Shown here: piece after piece, positions 32,131 through 40,645 of the stretch
Layout: every line of letters starts with the position of its first letter
How positions within the stretch are numbered: position 1 is the first letter of the stretch
NCBI GenBank assembly: GCA_016617855.1
Contig: JAECUM010000830.1
Span: forward strand, 1-64,000
DNA: 64,000 bases
Source: Megalonaias nervosa
Taxonomy: Eukaryota; Mollusca; Bivalvia; Unionida; Unionidae
Direction of reading: 5' to 3'
Notes under the pieces: model-generated
Told to the model about the DNA's origin: nothing
What the model saw: only the letters and a program-made list of their open reading frames with translations
Databases searched by the model: none
Translations under genes and position numbers: made by a program

Positions 32131-33198
32131 TTAAGATTCAGCTACGAATTCTAGGTACCACCGGTAACGTCTCGGAGGTATTTCCATTGATGTTAACGTA
32201 AAGATTTCTTTGATGTTCTTGGTTAGCATCACCAATAGAGGATTATGATATACATTCGGTGATAATGAAGTTGCCGCAGTAATTTCCGAACCGTACATAG
32301 ATAACCTGTATAACCCAGTTACTTCTGCGGTATGTTCGAGAGTGTTATTTTGCGGTGTCCATGTTGTTGATCCTGATGCTACTGTGTACACGATATTGAC
32401 GATCTGATTGTGAGGAATTTTAATCAGATTAGTTTTTTGAACAATATTAGGTATTCCACTAACAATATCGTTGAGTTTTGTGTTAACGTCGGCTAGTTTT
32501 ATGTCAACGGTTGGTTGTTCCCCAAAAAATTCTTTAATGGTTTTGTTTATGTTTCTACGAAAATTTAAAAACGTTTCCACGTGTCTAGTAAAAGTAACAT
32601 TGAGTGTGGTCATTTCGTCATTGATTGTTTTTAGCGAAGTTGTCGTAGGAATGTTGCTATCGTCTACATATTTCTTCGTTGCAGCGTCAAAATCAGATTC
32701 TGGTGTTCTAAGATTATTAATACCATTATTATTCATGTTGAGAAATGCACGCATTATACCACCGTTGACTAACACGTACTTAGATTCTTGATCGTCGACG
32801 TATTTTTTTGTTGCGGCGTCTGTATCTACGGTTGGATTTCCAAGGTATGTAATTTTATTTCCTGACATAATAATGCTACCAGTAAATACATCGCCAGTTT
32901 TCTTGATATAATCGTTAACTGACTTACCCGAATCTTGTATTTTACCTTGATCAGTGAAAATAACGATATTATCAGCAACTGCGGTAGGAATTCGTATAAG
33001 TACATCTGGCAGTTGTATATTGCTTGTCTTTAATCGTCCTTGTTTATCCTGAAAAACAACGACTTCATTTTGATCCACACTTGTAATATTTAATAAATCA
33101 TCAATCTCATTTCTGAGTTGATCAAGAGTTGCATATTTAGATAAATCACCTTGCTGCTGAGCTTTACCACGAGCAGATCTTCCGTAAATATCTACCAT
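32131..33198 (-). CDS. Fibre-like protein, element C
   Basis: Intact 355 residues from the ATG at 33198. It has repeats of phage tail-fibre type: NPTVDTDAATKKYVDD and TPESDFDAATKKYVDD, each preceded by a TGSIIMSGNKI-like or RAFLNMNNNGI strand, then a coiled-coil stretch (residues 185-235) and a C-terminal beta-rich domain. These repeats are known from trimeric fibres. It is therefore the probable attachment fibre of the virion, by analogy. It sits just downstream of the protease. Confidence 0.75.
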   Translation of the reverse strand: MVDIYGRSARGKAQQQGDLSKYATLDQLRNEIDDLLNITSVDQNEVVVFQDKQGRLKTSNIQLPDVLIRIPTAVADNIVIFTDQGKIQDSGKSVNDYIKKTGDVFTGSIIMSGNKITYLGNPTVDTDAATKKYVDDQESKYVLVNGGIMRAFLNMNNNGINNLRTPESDFDAATKKYVDDSNIPTTTSLKTINDEMTTLNVTFTRHVETFLNFRRNINKTIKEFFGEQPTVDIKLADVNTKLNDIVSGIPNIVQKTNLIKIPHNQIVNIVYTVASGSTTWTPQNNTLEHTAEVTGLYRLSMYGSEITAATSLSPNVYHNPLLVMLTKNIKEIFTLTSMEIPPRRYRWYLEFVAES

Positions 33199-33206
33199 TA
33201 TATTTA

Positions 33207-33617
33207 TCAATGTCTGTTTAAATGTGACAATGTGGTATATTCATGCATGACTTTATGAGGTGGTTTTGTTGATTTTGATATAGCATCAAGTACATTAAGT
33301 ACTTCACGACCACATATCGGTGGATCAGTTAATGTTTGTGTTGGTAACGTTGAATACCAGATTGGAGCAGTATTATTGCTGACATAATGAAGAAATTCCT
33401 TAGGTGGCGCTAATCCATATGAATCAAAGTAAATAGTTCCACGTGGATCAATTGCATATCCAACCCAATGCATGCCTGGTCCAGAATTTTTATCGAGATT
33501 GATAATACCAGTTTCTAAATCGCTAGCGATTTTAGGTAGTTGATCGCGCATGAAAACACCTCTAAAGTTTTTTATTTTTAGTTTTTTAGCAGCATTAAGT
33601 AAATCAAAATTGGACAT
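33207..33617 (-). CDS. Adenain-like cysteine protease, element C
   Basis: Intact 136 residues from the ATG of MSNFDLL, chosen because it matches the B homologue and avoids overlap with the core gene. An upstream in-frame ATG at 33668 lies in the core protein 3' end. It carries GMHWVGY with the catalytic His, TIYFDSYGLAPP, and PPICGREVLNVLDAI with the catalytic Cys. By family knowledge it cleaves capsid precursors at Gly-Gly type sites during maturation. Such sites are suggested in the neighbouring core and minor capsid proteins. Confidence 0.88.
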   Translation of the reverse strand: MSNFDLLNAAKKLKIKNFRGVFMRDQLPKIASDLETGIINLDKNSGPGMHWVGYAIDPRGTIYFDSYGLAPPKEFLHYVSNNTAPIWYSTLPTQTLTDPPICGREVLNVLDAISKSTKPPHKVMHEYTTLSHLNRH

Positions 33618-34083
33618 AGGCGATGTCAGTAAACTGTCCCGGGAAGTCTTAGACCCTTTCCGTAGCATGAATGTGGAGTCCCTGGCAATCTGAGACCTTT
33701 TCCCTTTTTTTAATTCCCTTTCCGGTTGCTTTCTTTAATGCCATTCCAGCAGCAGTTCCAACAGCACTTAATGCAGCTGCTTTTGCAACAGCTGGGGCTG
33801 CAGCTGCTATTAAAGCTGGTATAGCTGCGAGAAGTGGAAATATACCACCCGTCTTAGCGATGTCTTTGATGGCGCCCGCAGAAAGATTAAGTTTTATACC
33901 TTTATTTGATTTTTTGGCTTCATTGAAGTTTCTGAACTGACGTTCGGTCAACGATAATTTATTTGAACCGCTCATCTGTTCTCGCTTTAGCGATATTTTT
34001 ATTCCACAGTTATTTTTTGATGCTGATTGTAGTCTTTTAATCTGGCCAGGAGTCAGGGTAACGCTAACGCGATTGTATGACAT
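33618..34083 (-). pseudogene. Core/minor capsid protein, element C (3' frame change)
   Basis: The open frame 33649-34083 begins MSYNRVSVTLTPGQIKRL, has a second similar half (SLTERQFRNFNEAKKSNKG), then GGIFPLLAAIPALI and an Ala-rich membrane-like segment. After the basic GKGIKK the annotated frame ends in atypical residues, while the next frame encodes two copies of a GKGLRLPGT ending before a stop. That ending also occurs in B at about 14660, so the true C-terminus probably lies in the other frame; the change is in an A-run at about 33702-33708. Likely an adenain-cleaved core protein. Confidence 0.65.
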
Positions 34084-34120
34084 TATAATTATTATCCTGA
34101 TTTTAAATCAGGTGATCTAA

Positions 34121-35566
34121 TTATGTGTTTTCTACTGGAGCATCAACGACTCTCATTCGTCCACCAACCCCTTCAAGTAACATCGTCTTATCGCTGAGTA
34201 TAACTGCGATTGCCTTATAATTAGCAATAACTCCTCTATTCACACGAGCTCGAAATTGTATATCAACTACTGATTGTCTGGTTAAATCTAAATGTTCCAG
34301 CGAAAAGTAATAAATCGGATATAAGGTTGTAAAATCTAACTGTGATATTTGTAAACCAAAATCGATATTCTGATCACGCCCCATAAACGACATAAGACGA
34401 TGATATGCACGTGCTACATGATTATTTTCAAAATTTAGTAATATATCTTCGGATGGTTCTTGATGTCCATTTATCCTTAATGAAACTTCAGAAACACCAA
34501 GTTTGTCAAATATCATTATGCTTTGTGTCTGATTATTTATTCGTGCAGTATTTTGAAGCGCAATAAATATGTGTCGCGGTGCAGAAACACCTTCCTGAGA
34601 AGCTATTTGCCATGTAAATAAACCATTAATATTACTATGGATAGCATCTGTGGTCACTGTCAACCATGATAACGCTGATTTACCGCCTTGTCTCATAAAA
34701 GATAGCAACCGGTCTTCTTCAGATATTGACGGAATCATCACTGGCATCCACAATGAAAGTTTGGTTAATATCACTTTACCATGAAGCGCTATAGTTGCAG
34801 CCTCTATAGCAGCAGCATTAGCGCCAACTCCTTCAACGTGCCATAATGCATCATCGTCTGTAGCCTTTCGTACGAGTACAACCGTATGTTTGGCTCCGAA
34901 AATGACTTTTCTGACATTTCTGCAAAATCCAAAGATATGTGACAGTGGAATCGCACATGAAAACAACCTTCTATTACCTTTCAACATTGATCTACGTGTT
35001 GTAAATCCTAAGTTAAATTCTGAATTAATACTGTGCAGTAACGAAAATGCAGCAGCAGGCCGTGCTATCATTCCCGCTGGTTGTAGATCGGATGCAGTAT
35101 CCCGTGGTGTTTGTACTAAATTATGCTGTCTGTTATCAGGGTGGTCAGAAGTATCCTTGACAAACATCATTGATGGACCAGCTGATCTTGAATAATCGTC
35201 GCTGTATCTCGCAAGACCAAGTATCGTTGTAGCAACGTCAACCTCTTTCTGGATTGATTCAATATTTTTTCCGTCAATCATGTACGTAGCGCTATCAAAT
35301 AACGCCATAATACCATTATTAACAAAACCAACCCTAATATCGTCTCCATATTCAGTATTATCCGTTTTTAAAATTTCACCTTCGACTTCAATAAATGCCT
35401 CAGCGGGTAAGAAATACCTACTTGTATCTTGAACCTGTAGTTCAATTCGTCCACGCTGATCTGGAATTCGAGCGTCATAAGAATAATATTGATAATCACG
35501 CACAGACTCATCCTTGAGTACTGGTGCATCCATGTCGAACGCTGGATCAGATATGCGTTTGAACAT
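34121..35566 (-). CDS. Major capsid protein (double jelly roll), element C
   Basis: Intact 481 residues. Shared blocks with B: FVNNGIMALFDSA, YSDDYSRS, IFGFCRNVRKV with AKHTVVLVR, LTKLSLWMPVMIPS and YPIYYFSLEHLDL. The N-terminal SVRDYQYYSYDARI and PDQRGRIELQVQD are typical of the first strands in Polinton capsids. By family knowledge it forms pseudo-hexagonal trimers of the icosahedral shell. It lies in the middle of the leftward virion gene block. Confidence 0.9.
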   Translation of the reverse strand: MFKRISDPAFDMDAPVLKDESVRDYQYYSYDARIPDQRGRIELQVQDTSRYFLPAEAFIEVEGEILKTDNTEYGDDIRVGFVNNGIMALFDSATYMIDGKNIESIQKEVDVATTILGLARYSDDYSRSAGPSMMFVKDTSDHPDNRQHNLVQTPRDTASDLQPAGMIARPAAAFSLLHSINSEFNLGFTTRRSMLKGNRRLFSCAIPLSHIFGFCRNVRKVIFGAKHTVVLVRKATDDDALWHVEGVGANAAAIEAATIALHGKVILTKLSLWMPVMIPSISEEDRLLSFMRQGGKSALSWLTVTTDAIHSNINGLFTWQIASQEGVSAPRHIFIALQNTARINNQTQSIMIFDKLGVSEVSLRINGHQEPSEDILLNFENNHVARAYHRLMSFMGRDQNIDFGLQISQLDFTTLYPIYYFSLEHLDLTRQSVVDIQFRARVNRGVIANYKAIAVILSDKTMLLEGVGGRMRVVDAPVENT

Positions 35567-35580
35567 CTTTATTATAATTA

Positions 35581-36054
35581 TTATCGTCTAAAACGAAGAC
35601 CACTTCGAGAAGTGAGACCACTTCCTGCTATCAGACTAGCGGTTATATTTTTTTCTTTTTCTGATAATGGTACATCAGCCAACTCTGCTAGTTTTTGATT
35701 AGCAGCTTGATTTATTATTTTACTAATATTTGCAGGCATTACTTCAGTGCTAGGTAATTTTACAGGTTGAGGTCGGATCGCAGGTCTGCGTATTAATCGT
35801 TTTAGTCTATCTTTGATCGCCGAGAATGCTTTACCAGCAAGATTACCAACAGCACCAATACCTTTTTCACGAACAAAATCAATAGCTTTCATTGATAGTT
35901 GCTTTGCAATTGGTATTGCTTTTGGGGCTATTCTTCTAAACAGACCCTGAACAACATCACCTAGTCCATCTCCGTAGATTGTTTTGTATACTGGTAATCG
36001 AGAATTTACCGCCCTGACCATGGTTGGTCCACGTTGAGTACTATGTACGATCAT
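35581..36054 (-). CDS. Minor capsid (pVI-like) protein, element C
   Basis: The open frame runs upstream to 36147 and beyond without a stop, but the region before the ATG at 36054 belongs by homology to the preceding gene. From MIVHSTQRG the protein has a YGDGLGDVVQGLFRRI segment resembling an adenain site plus amphipathic helix, then a basic middle and a GLTSRSGLRFRR tail. Matches the position and type of the B protein at 16866. If no stop separates them, the two genes could be fused; a TAATAA lies in another frame just before this ATG. Confidence 0.6.
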   Translation of the reverse strand: MIVHSTQRGPTMVRAVNSRLPVYKTIYGDGLGDVVQGLFRRIAPKAIPIAKQLSMKAIDFVREKGIGAVGNLAGKAFSAIKDRLKRLIRRPAIRPQPVKLPSTEVMPANISKIINQAANQKLAELADVPLSEKEKNITASLIAGSGLTSRSGLRFRR

Positions 36055-37172
36055 TTTATTATAATAACTGTATTTAATTACATACTCAGTCACTATGGTA
36101 GTCAGAGCGATTTCATTAATGAGAGACCGATATACATTAATATCCATAATTCCACCTGTAAATAATCGTTTACAAATATCAGCTGCTTCATTAATGATTT
36201 CTGGGGAATTATTACCAGCTCGTTTTCCTCCAATGAGGATTTCTAGTCGATCAACATCAGCAAGAACGTTATTAGGACAGGTAATAAGACCACTTCCATG
36301 AGTAGTAAATCCACTTCCACTTATGTCGCCAGGAGAGGTGTCTGACGGAAAATATTCTTCTTCTTCCTCTTCACTTGGTTTCGGTGGTGTTGTTTTACTT
36401 GGTTTTGATGGTGTTTTTGGTTTCGGTGATGTTTTGGTTTCGGTGATACTGGATAATCACGAAGTGATTGCTCAAATGGTTTTGATTTTTTTTCTGGTTG
36501 TTTTGGTGCTTTTTGTTGTTGTTTTTCTTGTTTCTTCTTCTCTTTTCTTAATTGAACTAATTTATTAATTTCCTCAATATATTCCTGATATATTGGATCA
36601 TCATTGTTAATTCGTTCAACATTCATAATTATGCTATATAATACGTTTCGCCATTGTTTACTGTTTTTAATATCTTTAGCGTGTTCAAGTTTCATTAATT
36701 TATCTCTGTTAATAAAACTATCCTCAGCAAATTTAGCCTATTGTTTTATGTTTTTAATGTTATTAATTACCTTAATAGTTTCTTCATTAAATTTATTTAG
36801 TTTAGCAACTACTTTTGGTTTAAGGGCTGGTGCTTCAGCACCTTCAGGTTGATCTTCATCCTCAGGTATTTCCGGGACTGGCATCGCAGCAGCTATTTCA
36901 GCTGGAAGCTCCCGTAAAATTCTTTTTGTTTTCTTAGTTCGCTCTGCTATTTTACCAGTTGCTTCAGCGGTTTTCTCTAACACAGGTAGAATGCCTTTAG
37001 TAGTCTCAGTGATAGGTTTAAATAATTGTTTTGTATCCTCTTCAAATTCAACCTGAGATTCCTGACGTGATTGTAACTGTTGTTTAACTAAATCACGGAC
37101 GGGTAAATATTTTCTAATTGCCTCTAGTCGCTCTCGAGCTAATCTAGCTGAATGTGGTTCTCCGATACACAT
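36055..37172 (-). pseudogene. Coiled-coil, Pro/Lys-rich virion protein, element C
   Basis: From MCIGEPHSARLARERLEA at 37172 the frame gives a heptad-rich region to an in-frame TAG at 36738-36740, then continues in the same frame (RDKLMKLEHAKD) into a Lys/Gln-rich and Pro/Lys-rich linker. Near 36440 the coding moves to another frame with an acidic EEEEEEYFPSD stretch and ends in ADVDRLEILIGGKRAGNN and EIINEAADICKR, which correspond to the C-terminal region of the B gene at 18021. It would be about 370 residues. One nonsense codon and one frame change are seen. Confidence 0.65.
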
Positions 37173-37195
37173 TTATTAATATTTATAATAGTTGT

Positions 37196-37680
37196 TTAAT
37201 TTACAGCAGCAGGCAGGGTGAACGACAAAAATTGAGTGACCCGCAAGTAAACTAAACGCGCTATAAATAAAAAAACAAAAAGTCAAAAATAAAATAACAA
37301 AAATGAGCTAACCCAAACGATTTATTATCCGTTTTTTCAAACTATATGGTAATAATAAAAGTTAGGAGGTTCGGTTTAGAGATATTGACCTTATTTTTTC
37401 AGCCCCTGTAGGAACCTTTATTTTTGTAAAATAAGGTCAGGAAAAAAGTTGTAGGGTTCACCCTCTCTGCACACAAAAAATAAAAAAAACCCGCTTTTAA
37501 AAAATGGTCCAAATTATTTGGTTGGTTAGAGGTTTCATTTTGACGTTATTGACCTTGTATCTCAGCCTTTTTGAGACTCCCCCTCCCCCACCAGGCAAAT
37601 TTTTCCTATCTTCGTAGGAACCTTTATTTTACAAAAATAAGGTCTCTACGCAAGTTGTAGGGTTCACCTTCTCTGCTGCT
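37196..37680. repeat. Right terminal inverted repeat of C
   Basis: Reverse complement of 22046-22528, ending CTCTGCTGCT. Its inner end has the short inverted AGCAGCAG/AGGGTGAAC at 37205-37223. Confidence 0.95.
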
Positions 37681-37785
37681 GATGTTTATAACAAGTACAG
37701 AGATTTTATAGCGGATCCTAAGAATAATAAGTTCCGTGAGTTTCTTGATTCGATTGTTGGTGCTAGAGATTTTAATATTGTATAA
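37681..37785 (+). pseudogene. 3' remainder of the B gene interrupted by C
   Basis: It starts with the second copy of the GATGT duplication. The frame left open at 22045 continues here in phase for about 32 codons (ADPKNNKFREFLDSIVGARD) to TAA. Function unknown. Confidence 0.75.
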
Positions 37786-37807
37786 AACTGTAAACAAATA
37801 TTGCATA

Positions 37808-38274
37808 ATGAAAAAAACAAAAAAACAAATCATCGATTTCAGTCATATTTCAGAAGAAATTCCAAAACAAGATGTTGACGCTCTAATGCAATATTACATA
37901 TATTATCATAAAAACCTTTGGTGTGTTAAACAATGTTATAAGTATTACAGTAGAATACTTCGAATAATATCATATTTGCCACTGCTAATAACCAGCTCTG
38001 GTATAATTTCAAGTGGAGCATCATTAAAACCGTTTTTATTAATAATATCTGCCGTTGGTGTTTCTCTTTCAACGGCGTGTAAAAAAATTGTGCCCAGACT
38101 TGAGACTAAAATAGTGCTTGTAAGATAGCAAGTATCACTTACACAAAATTACTTGATCAGATAAGATCTTATCTGCGCGGCGTAAAATATGATATGGACG
38201 ATGTAATACGCGAGTTTCGTATTATTGACAGTATCTTAACGGATATCCTACCAAATGAGAGTCAGCAGGTATGA
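37808..38274 (+). pseudogene. Two-TM membrane protein, element B
   Basis: From the ATG at 37808: a polar N-terminus, a Cys/Tyr-rich helix, then hydrophobic spans (ILRIISYLPLLITSSGIIS and PFLLIISAVGVSLSTA). The first frame runs off at 38128, and the continuation in another frame (KLLDQIRSYLRG then DDVIREFR) ends at a stop at 38272-38274. The order, two TM spans followed by paired helices, is like the C protein at 31549. Resembles SLATT-type architecture; homology not proven. Confidence 0.6.
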
Positions 38275-38296
38275 AAAAGATTATCATAAAATAGGG

Positions 38297-38606
38297 TTAC
38301 AACAGTAGCAGATGTTTAGAAAAATCATTATCAACCATGTTGTCAATAAATGTCATTGGATCATCTGCCCAACCTACTATTCTCTCATCATTTTCAGTTG
38401 CGAATAACCATACTGATCCGTACTTGCTCGATAAATGATGACCAACTTTTTTAATACAGTCACTTATTATTTTAGATTTTATCCCAGTATATTTTAAAGC
38501 TGATTTGAATGAATTAAAGCTTTTAAAAAATCTGTTTGTTAGTGGGGTGGGGGTTTCTGGTCTAGGATCCTCTTTTTGTTTAGGATCCTCATCTTCCTTT
38601 ACTACT
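38297..38606 (-). CDS. ORF X inside the right terminal repeat of B
   Basis: An open frame reads from the very terminus of B (38606) inward to the stop at 38297, about 103 codons. It has a charged Lys/Glu/Asp/Pro-rich start (VVKEDEDPKQKEDPRPE) then a compact domain (IISDCIKKVGHHLSSKYGSVW and DERIVGWADDPMTFIDN). No ATG exists within the first 85 codons, so translation must start outside the repeat, by splicing or from joined ends, or the start is lost. The inverted left copy at 5528 has the same protein, broken. No family recognised. Confidence 0.55.
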
Positions 38607-38611
38607 TCATT
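38607..38611. repeat. Target-site duplication of element B, right copy
   Basis: TCATT, matching 5523-5527. Confidence 0.9.
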
Positions 38612-40645
38612 TCTCTGGCGTGTCTGTGTGTCGGTGTCAAGACAACCACATCTGAACAACTTCTAAATAATTCAATCGCACGCGTTGTTTTACCAGAACC
38701 TCCAGGCTCATTGAGATAAACGGTTTTATGTCTGGCCACAGGATCATATACCGATGGTGCTGACGATTTTGATATTTGATTGTTATTTTTGTAATATGTC
38801 TCTTTAATTTGAACGTCGGCAGATTCAGAATAACTAAATATATTTTCTTGTTTGATTCTCCATGATCCCCATTCACCAGCGCCAAGTAATTTATCTAGTA
38901 AATTCAAATATTTTTTATTTATATAAAAAGAATCTGTGGCAACTCTGACCGCGATCAGCGGAAATCTGTTTATCATCGATAATAAGTTTATCGAAACGTA
39001 CGCTAGTATAGAAGATCTCAAATGAGTAAACTGCGGTGACTCACTATCAATATAACCCACAATTGTACCTAATTCAGTTCCGTTCAATAAATAAACTTCA
39101 TTTCGGTTTTTAAATGTACATCTCTCCGTTGTGTCAGCGATTATGAAATCGAGTTCTGCATCGTCCATGATTAATCTTGTACACCCTCGTTTATGATCAC
39201 ACGCACCACCCTGAGTCAACTTACCGATTATTTTTCTGCCGATATCCTTTGCAACTTTCTCATTATTTTCTTTTCTGTATTTATATACGTTATTAATAAG
39301 TTCAGTAATTTCATCCTCTGGTATCTTTTTCCGCATCAAACTTATCTGGTTCTATCAACGAAACTCGTTTCTGCGGACGATGCAATATTATCGCTTCACC
39401 TACAACCAACGATATTAATATTTTAACATCAATCATATCTCGTAATAGTACTATTGGAGCCCAATATTTTTCAGAAAAATGTCTTCCAAACCAAGCTTAA
39501 ACAATTGGATGGAGATCCCCGTAAAACTCGAATGACTATACATGCGAATCCGGTTAAGTCAAAATCTGGCAGGGGTCCATTTATCGCAACTCTGTGTTGG
39601 ATGACCAAATCTCTTAAAGTATTCAGAACACTCTCCGTATCCAAGAAAACTTCCAGGATAACACGCTACCATATCAACTGAGATAATGTCGCTGTGATCG
39701 TATTTAGTATTCCATAATCCGCCGTGTCCGTATTCGATCCAACTACATTGGACATCAACGAGGAATTCTGATCTTGTAGGTTTCCATGAATTTTTCTCCT
39801 GAGCAGCGTGGGCAGCAACTGATGGAACAGTAAAACAGTTATTCAGTAATTGTTCGATAACATCATTATCGTTCGTGTATTTCGACGCAAGATTTTTCAT
39901 TTCTTCGTAGAGTGATTCTGTACGATAAATTTCACCGCTAGGCCGTACAAACTGATCATAATTTCCGTCGTCGGTACTTTGAAACAGCCAAGCAGATATA
40001 GGGTCACTCTTACTGATGTTTCTGATAAAATCAAATATGTAATTGCTATAAAATCTAACTGTTCTGTCTCGTGGAAATAGTGTTACCGCAGACGTCCATG
40101 CGTGTGCGTTATGATCAATAATCGTTATCGGGACTCCTCTTGGATCATATTTTGATTTGTATAAAATCTCTCCGGTTAATGTTTTCACTTTTATTGGAAA
40201 TTTTAGTTCAGCAACTTCGCTGATAGACGCTCCGGTATCTTTCACTGTTTCTGCCCACTCGGTTATTTTTTTACGTCGCAAACCCGTTAAACCGTTCCAC
40301 GTATCGCGTTTGTGAAGTGTTCTGTAACTCGCTCAGCTACACAATTTCTCCTTGATAGTTTCATCGGCGCGAGATCATCAACGCTAGGTTTATCATTCAG
40401 CTGATATATCGCAGATACAACTGCAGTCACAGGATACGCTTGTTCATAATATGGTTTCTCAATGCCGGTCAACGTACAAGGTTTGGAATTTTTATTTACC
40501 GTGACGATGCTACTTCCAACATTTACACGGACAGGGTCGCATTTGTCACGGATAATCCAAGTGGCGTTGTCTGTCTGCACAATAAATTTATTAGAATAAA
40601 CTATCTTTGATTGTCGAGATAGTTAATAATCTTACTTCCTCTCTG
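38612..40645 (-). pseudogene. Element A PolB and helicase N-terminal part (split by B)
   Basis: Frames 40287-40580, 39559-40281 and 38612-39339 give the N-terminal and palm regions of the PolB fused to helicase motif I. Seen are DHNAHAW, ISVDMVACYPGS (motif A), GRKIIGKLTQGG (motif B), RVATDSFYI (motif C) and NEPGGSGKTTR (Walker A, with Glu-Pro where C has Gly-Cys). A deletion around 39545-39575 removes residues that C has between the palm motifs, and frame changes occur near 39540, 39340 and 40283. The helicase continues at 5527 on the other side of B. The 5' end of the gene is cut off at the TGTC-type array. Confidence 0.9.

Larger units (their letters stand above)
22046..37680. mobile_element. 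Element C: PolB-helicase-type Polinton virus (innermost)
   Basis: A complete 15,635-bp element with terminal inverted repeats of about 485 bp starting AGCAGCAGAG and a 5-bp GATGT target duplication. Gene order is: ATPase (-), zinc-ribbon/PLA2 (+), integrase (+), HNH-helicase-PolB (-), double zinc ribbon (+), HNH (+), 149-aa protein (-), penton (-), two-TM protein (-), fibre (-), protease (-), core protein (-), major capsid (-), minor capsid (-) and coiled-coil protein (-). The two terminal repeats differ at only about 15 positions by eye, so insertion is recent relative to B and A. Confidence 0.95.
5528..38606. mobile_element. Element B: adintovirus/Polinton (middle layer)
   Basis: Bounded by inverted terminal repeats starting AGTAGTAAAGG and by a 5-bp TCATT duplication. 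Excluding element C and its duplicated target it is about 17.44 kb. Gene order is: terminal ORF X (+), 117-aa ORF (+), PolB (-), HNH (+), integrase (-), PLA2 (-), zinc ribbon (-), protease (-), two core-like proteins (-), major capsid (-), minor capsid (-), penton (-), coiled-coil protein (-), ATPase (-), adhesin (+), unknown gene (+), two-TM protein (+) and ORF X again (-). That is a complete Polinton/adintovirus set, but most genes carry stops or frame changes. Confidence 0.92.
1957..40645. mobile_element. Element A: truncated Polinton-like virus (outermost)
   Basis: The outer element survives as two segments, 1957-5527 and 38612 to about 40645 (about 5.6 kb), separated by element B, which sits inside its helicase gene. 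Reading inward from the left terminal repeat it has a packaging ATPase (-), PLA2 protein (+), integrase (+), then HNH, helicase and PolB (-). The layout and proteins match the left half of element C closely, so A and C are one family. The capsid half and right terminal repeat are missing: homology to C ends near 40645, where a TGTC-rich array begins. Most A genes carry frameshifts, as expected of the oldest layer. Confidence 0.9.

Noticed and set aside
5528..38606. A simple 33-kb chromosomal inversion explaining the split helicase gene and inverted ORF X copies
   Set aside because: Both helicase parts keep the same strand and rejoin in frame, the inverted copies are exactly terminal, and a 5-bp duplication flanks them; insertion explains all of this.
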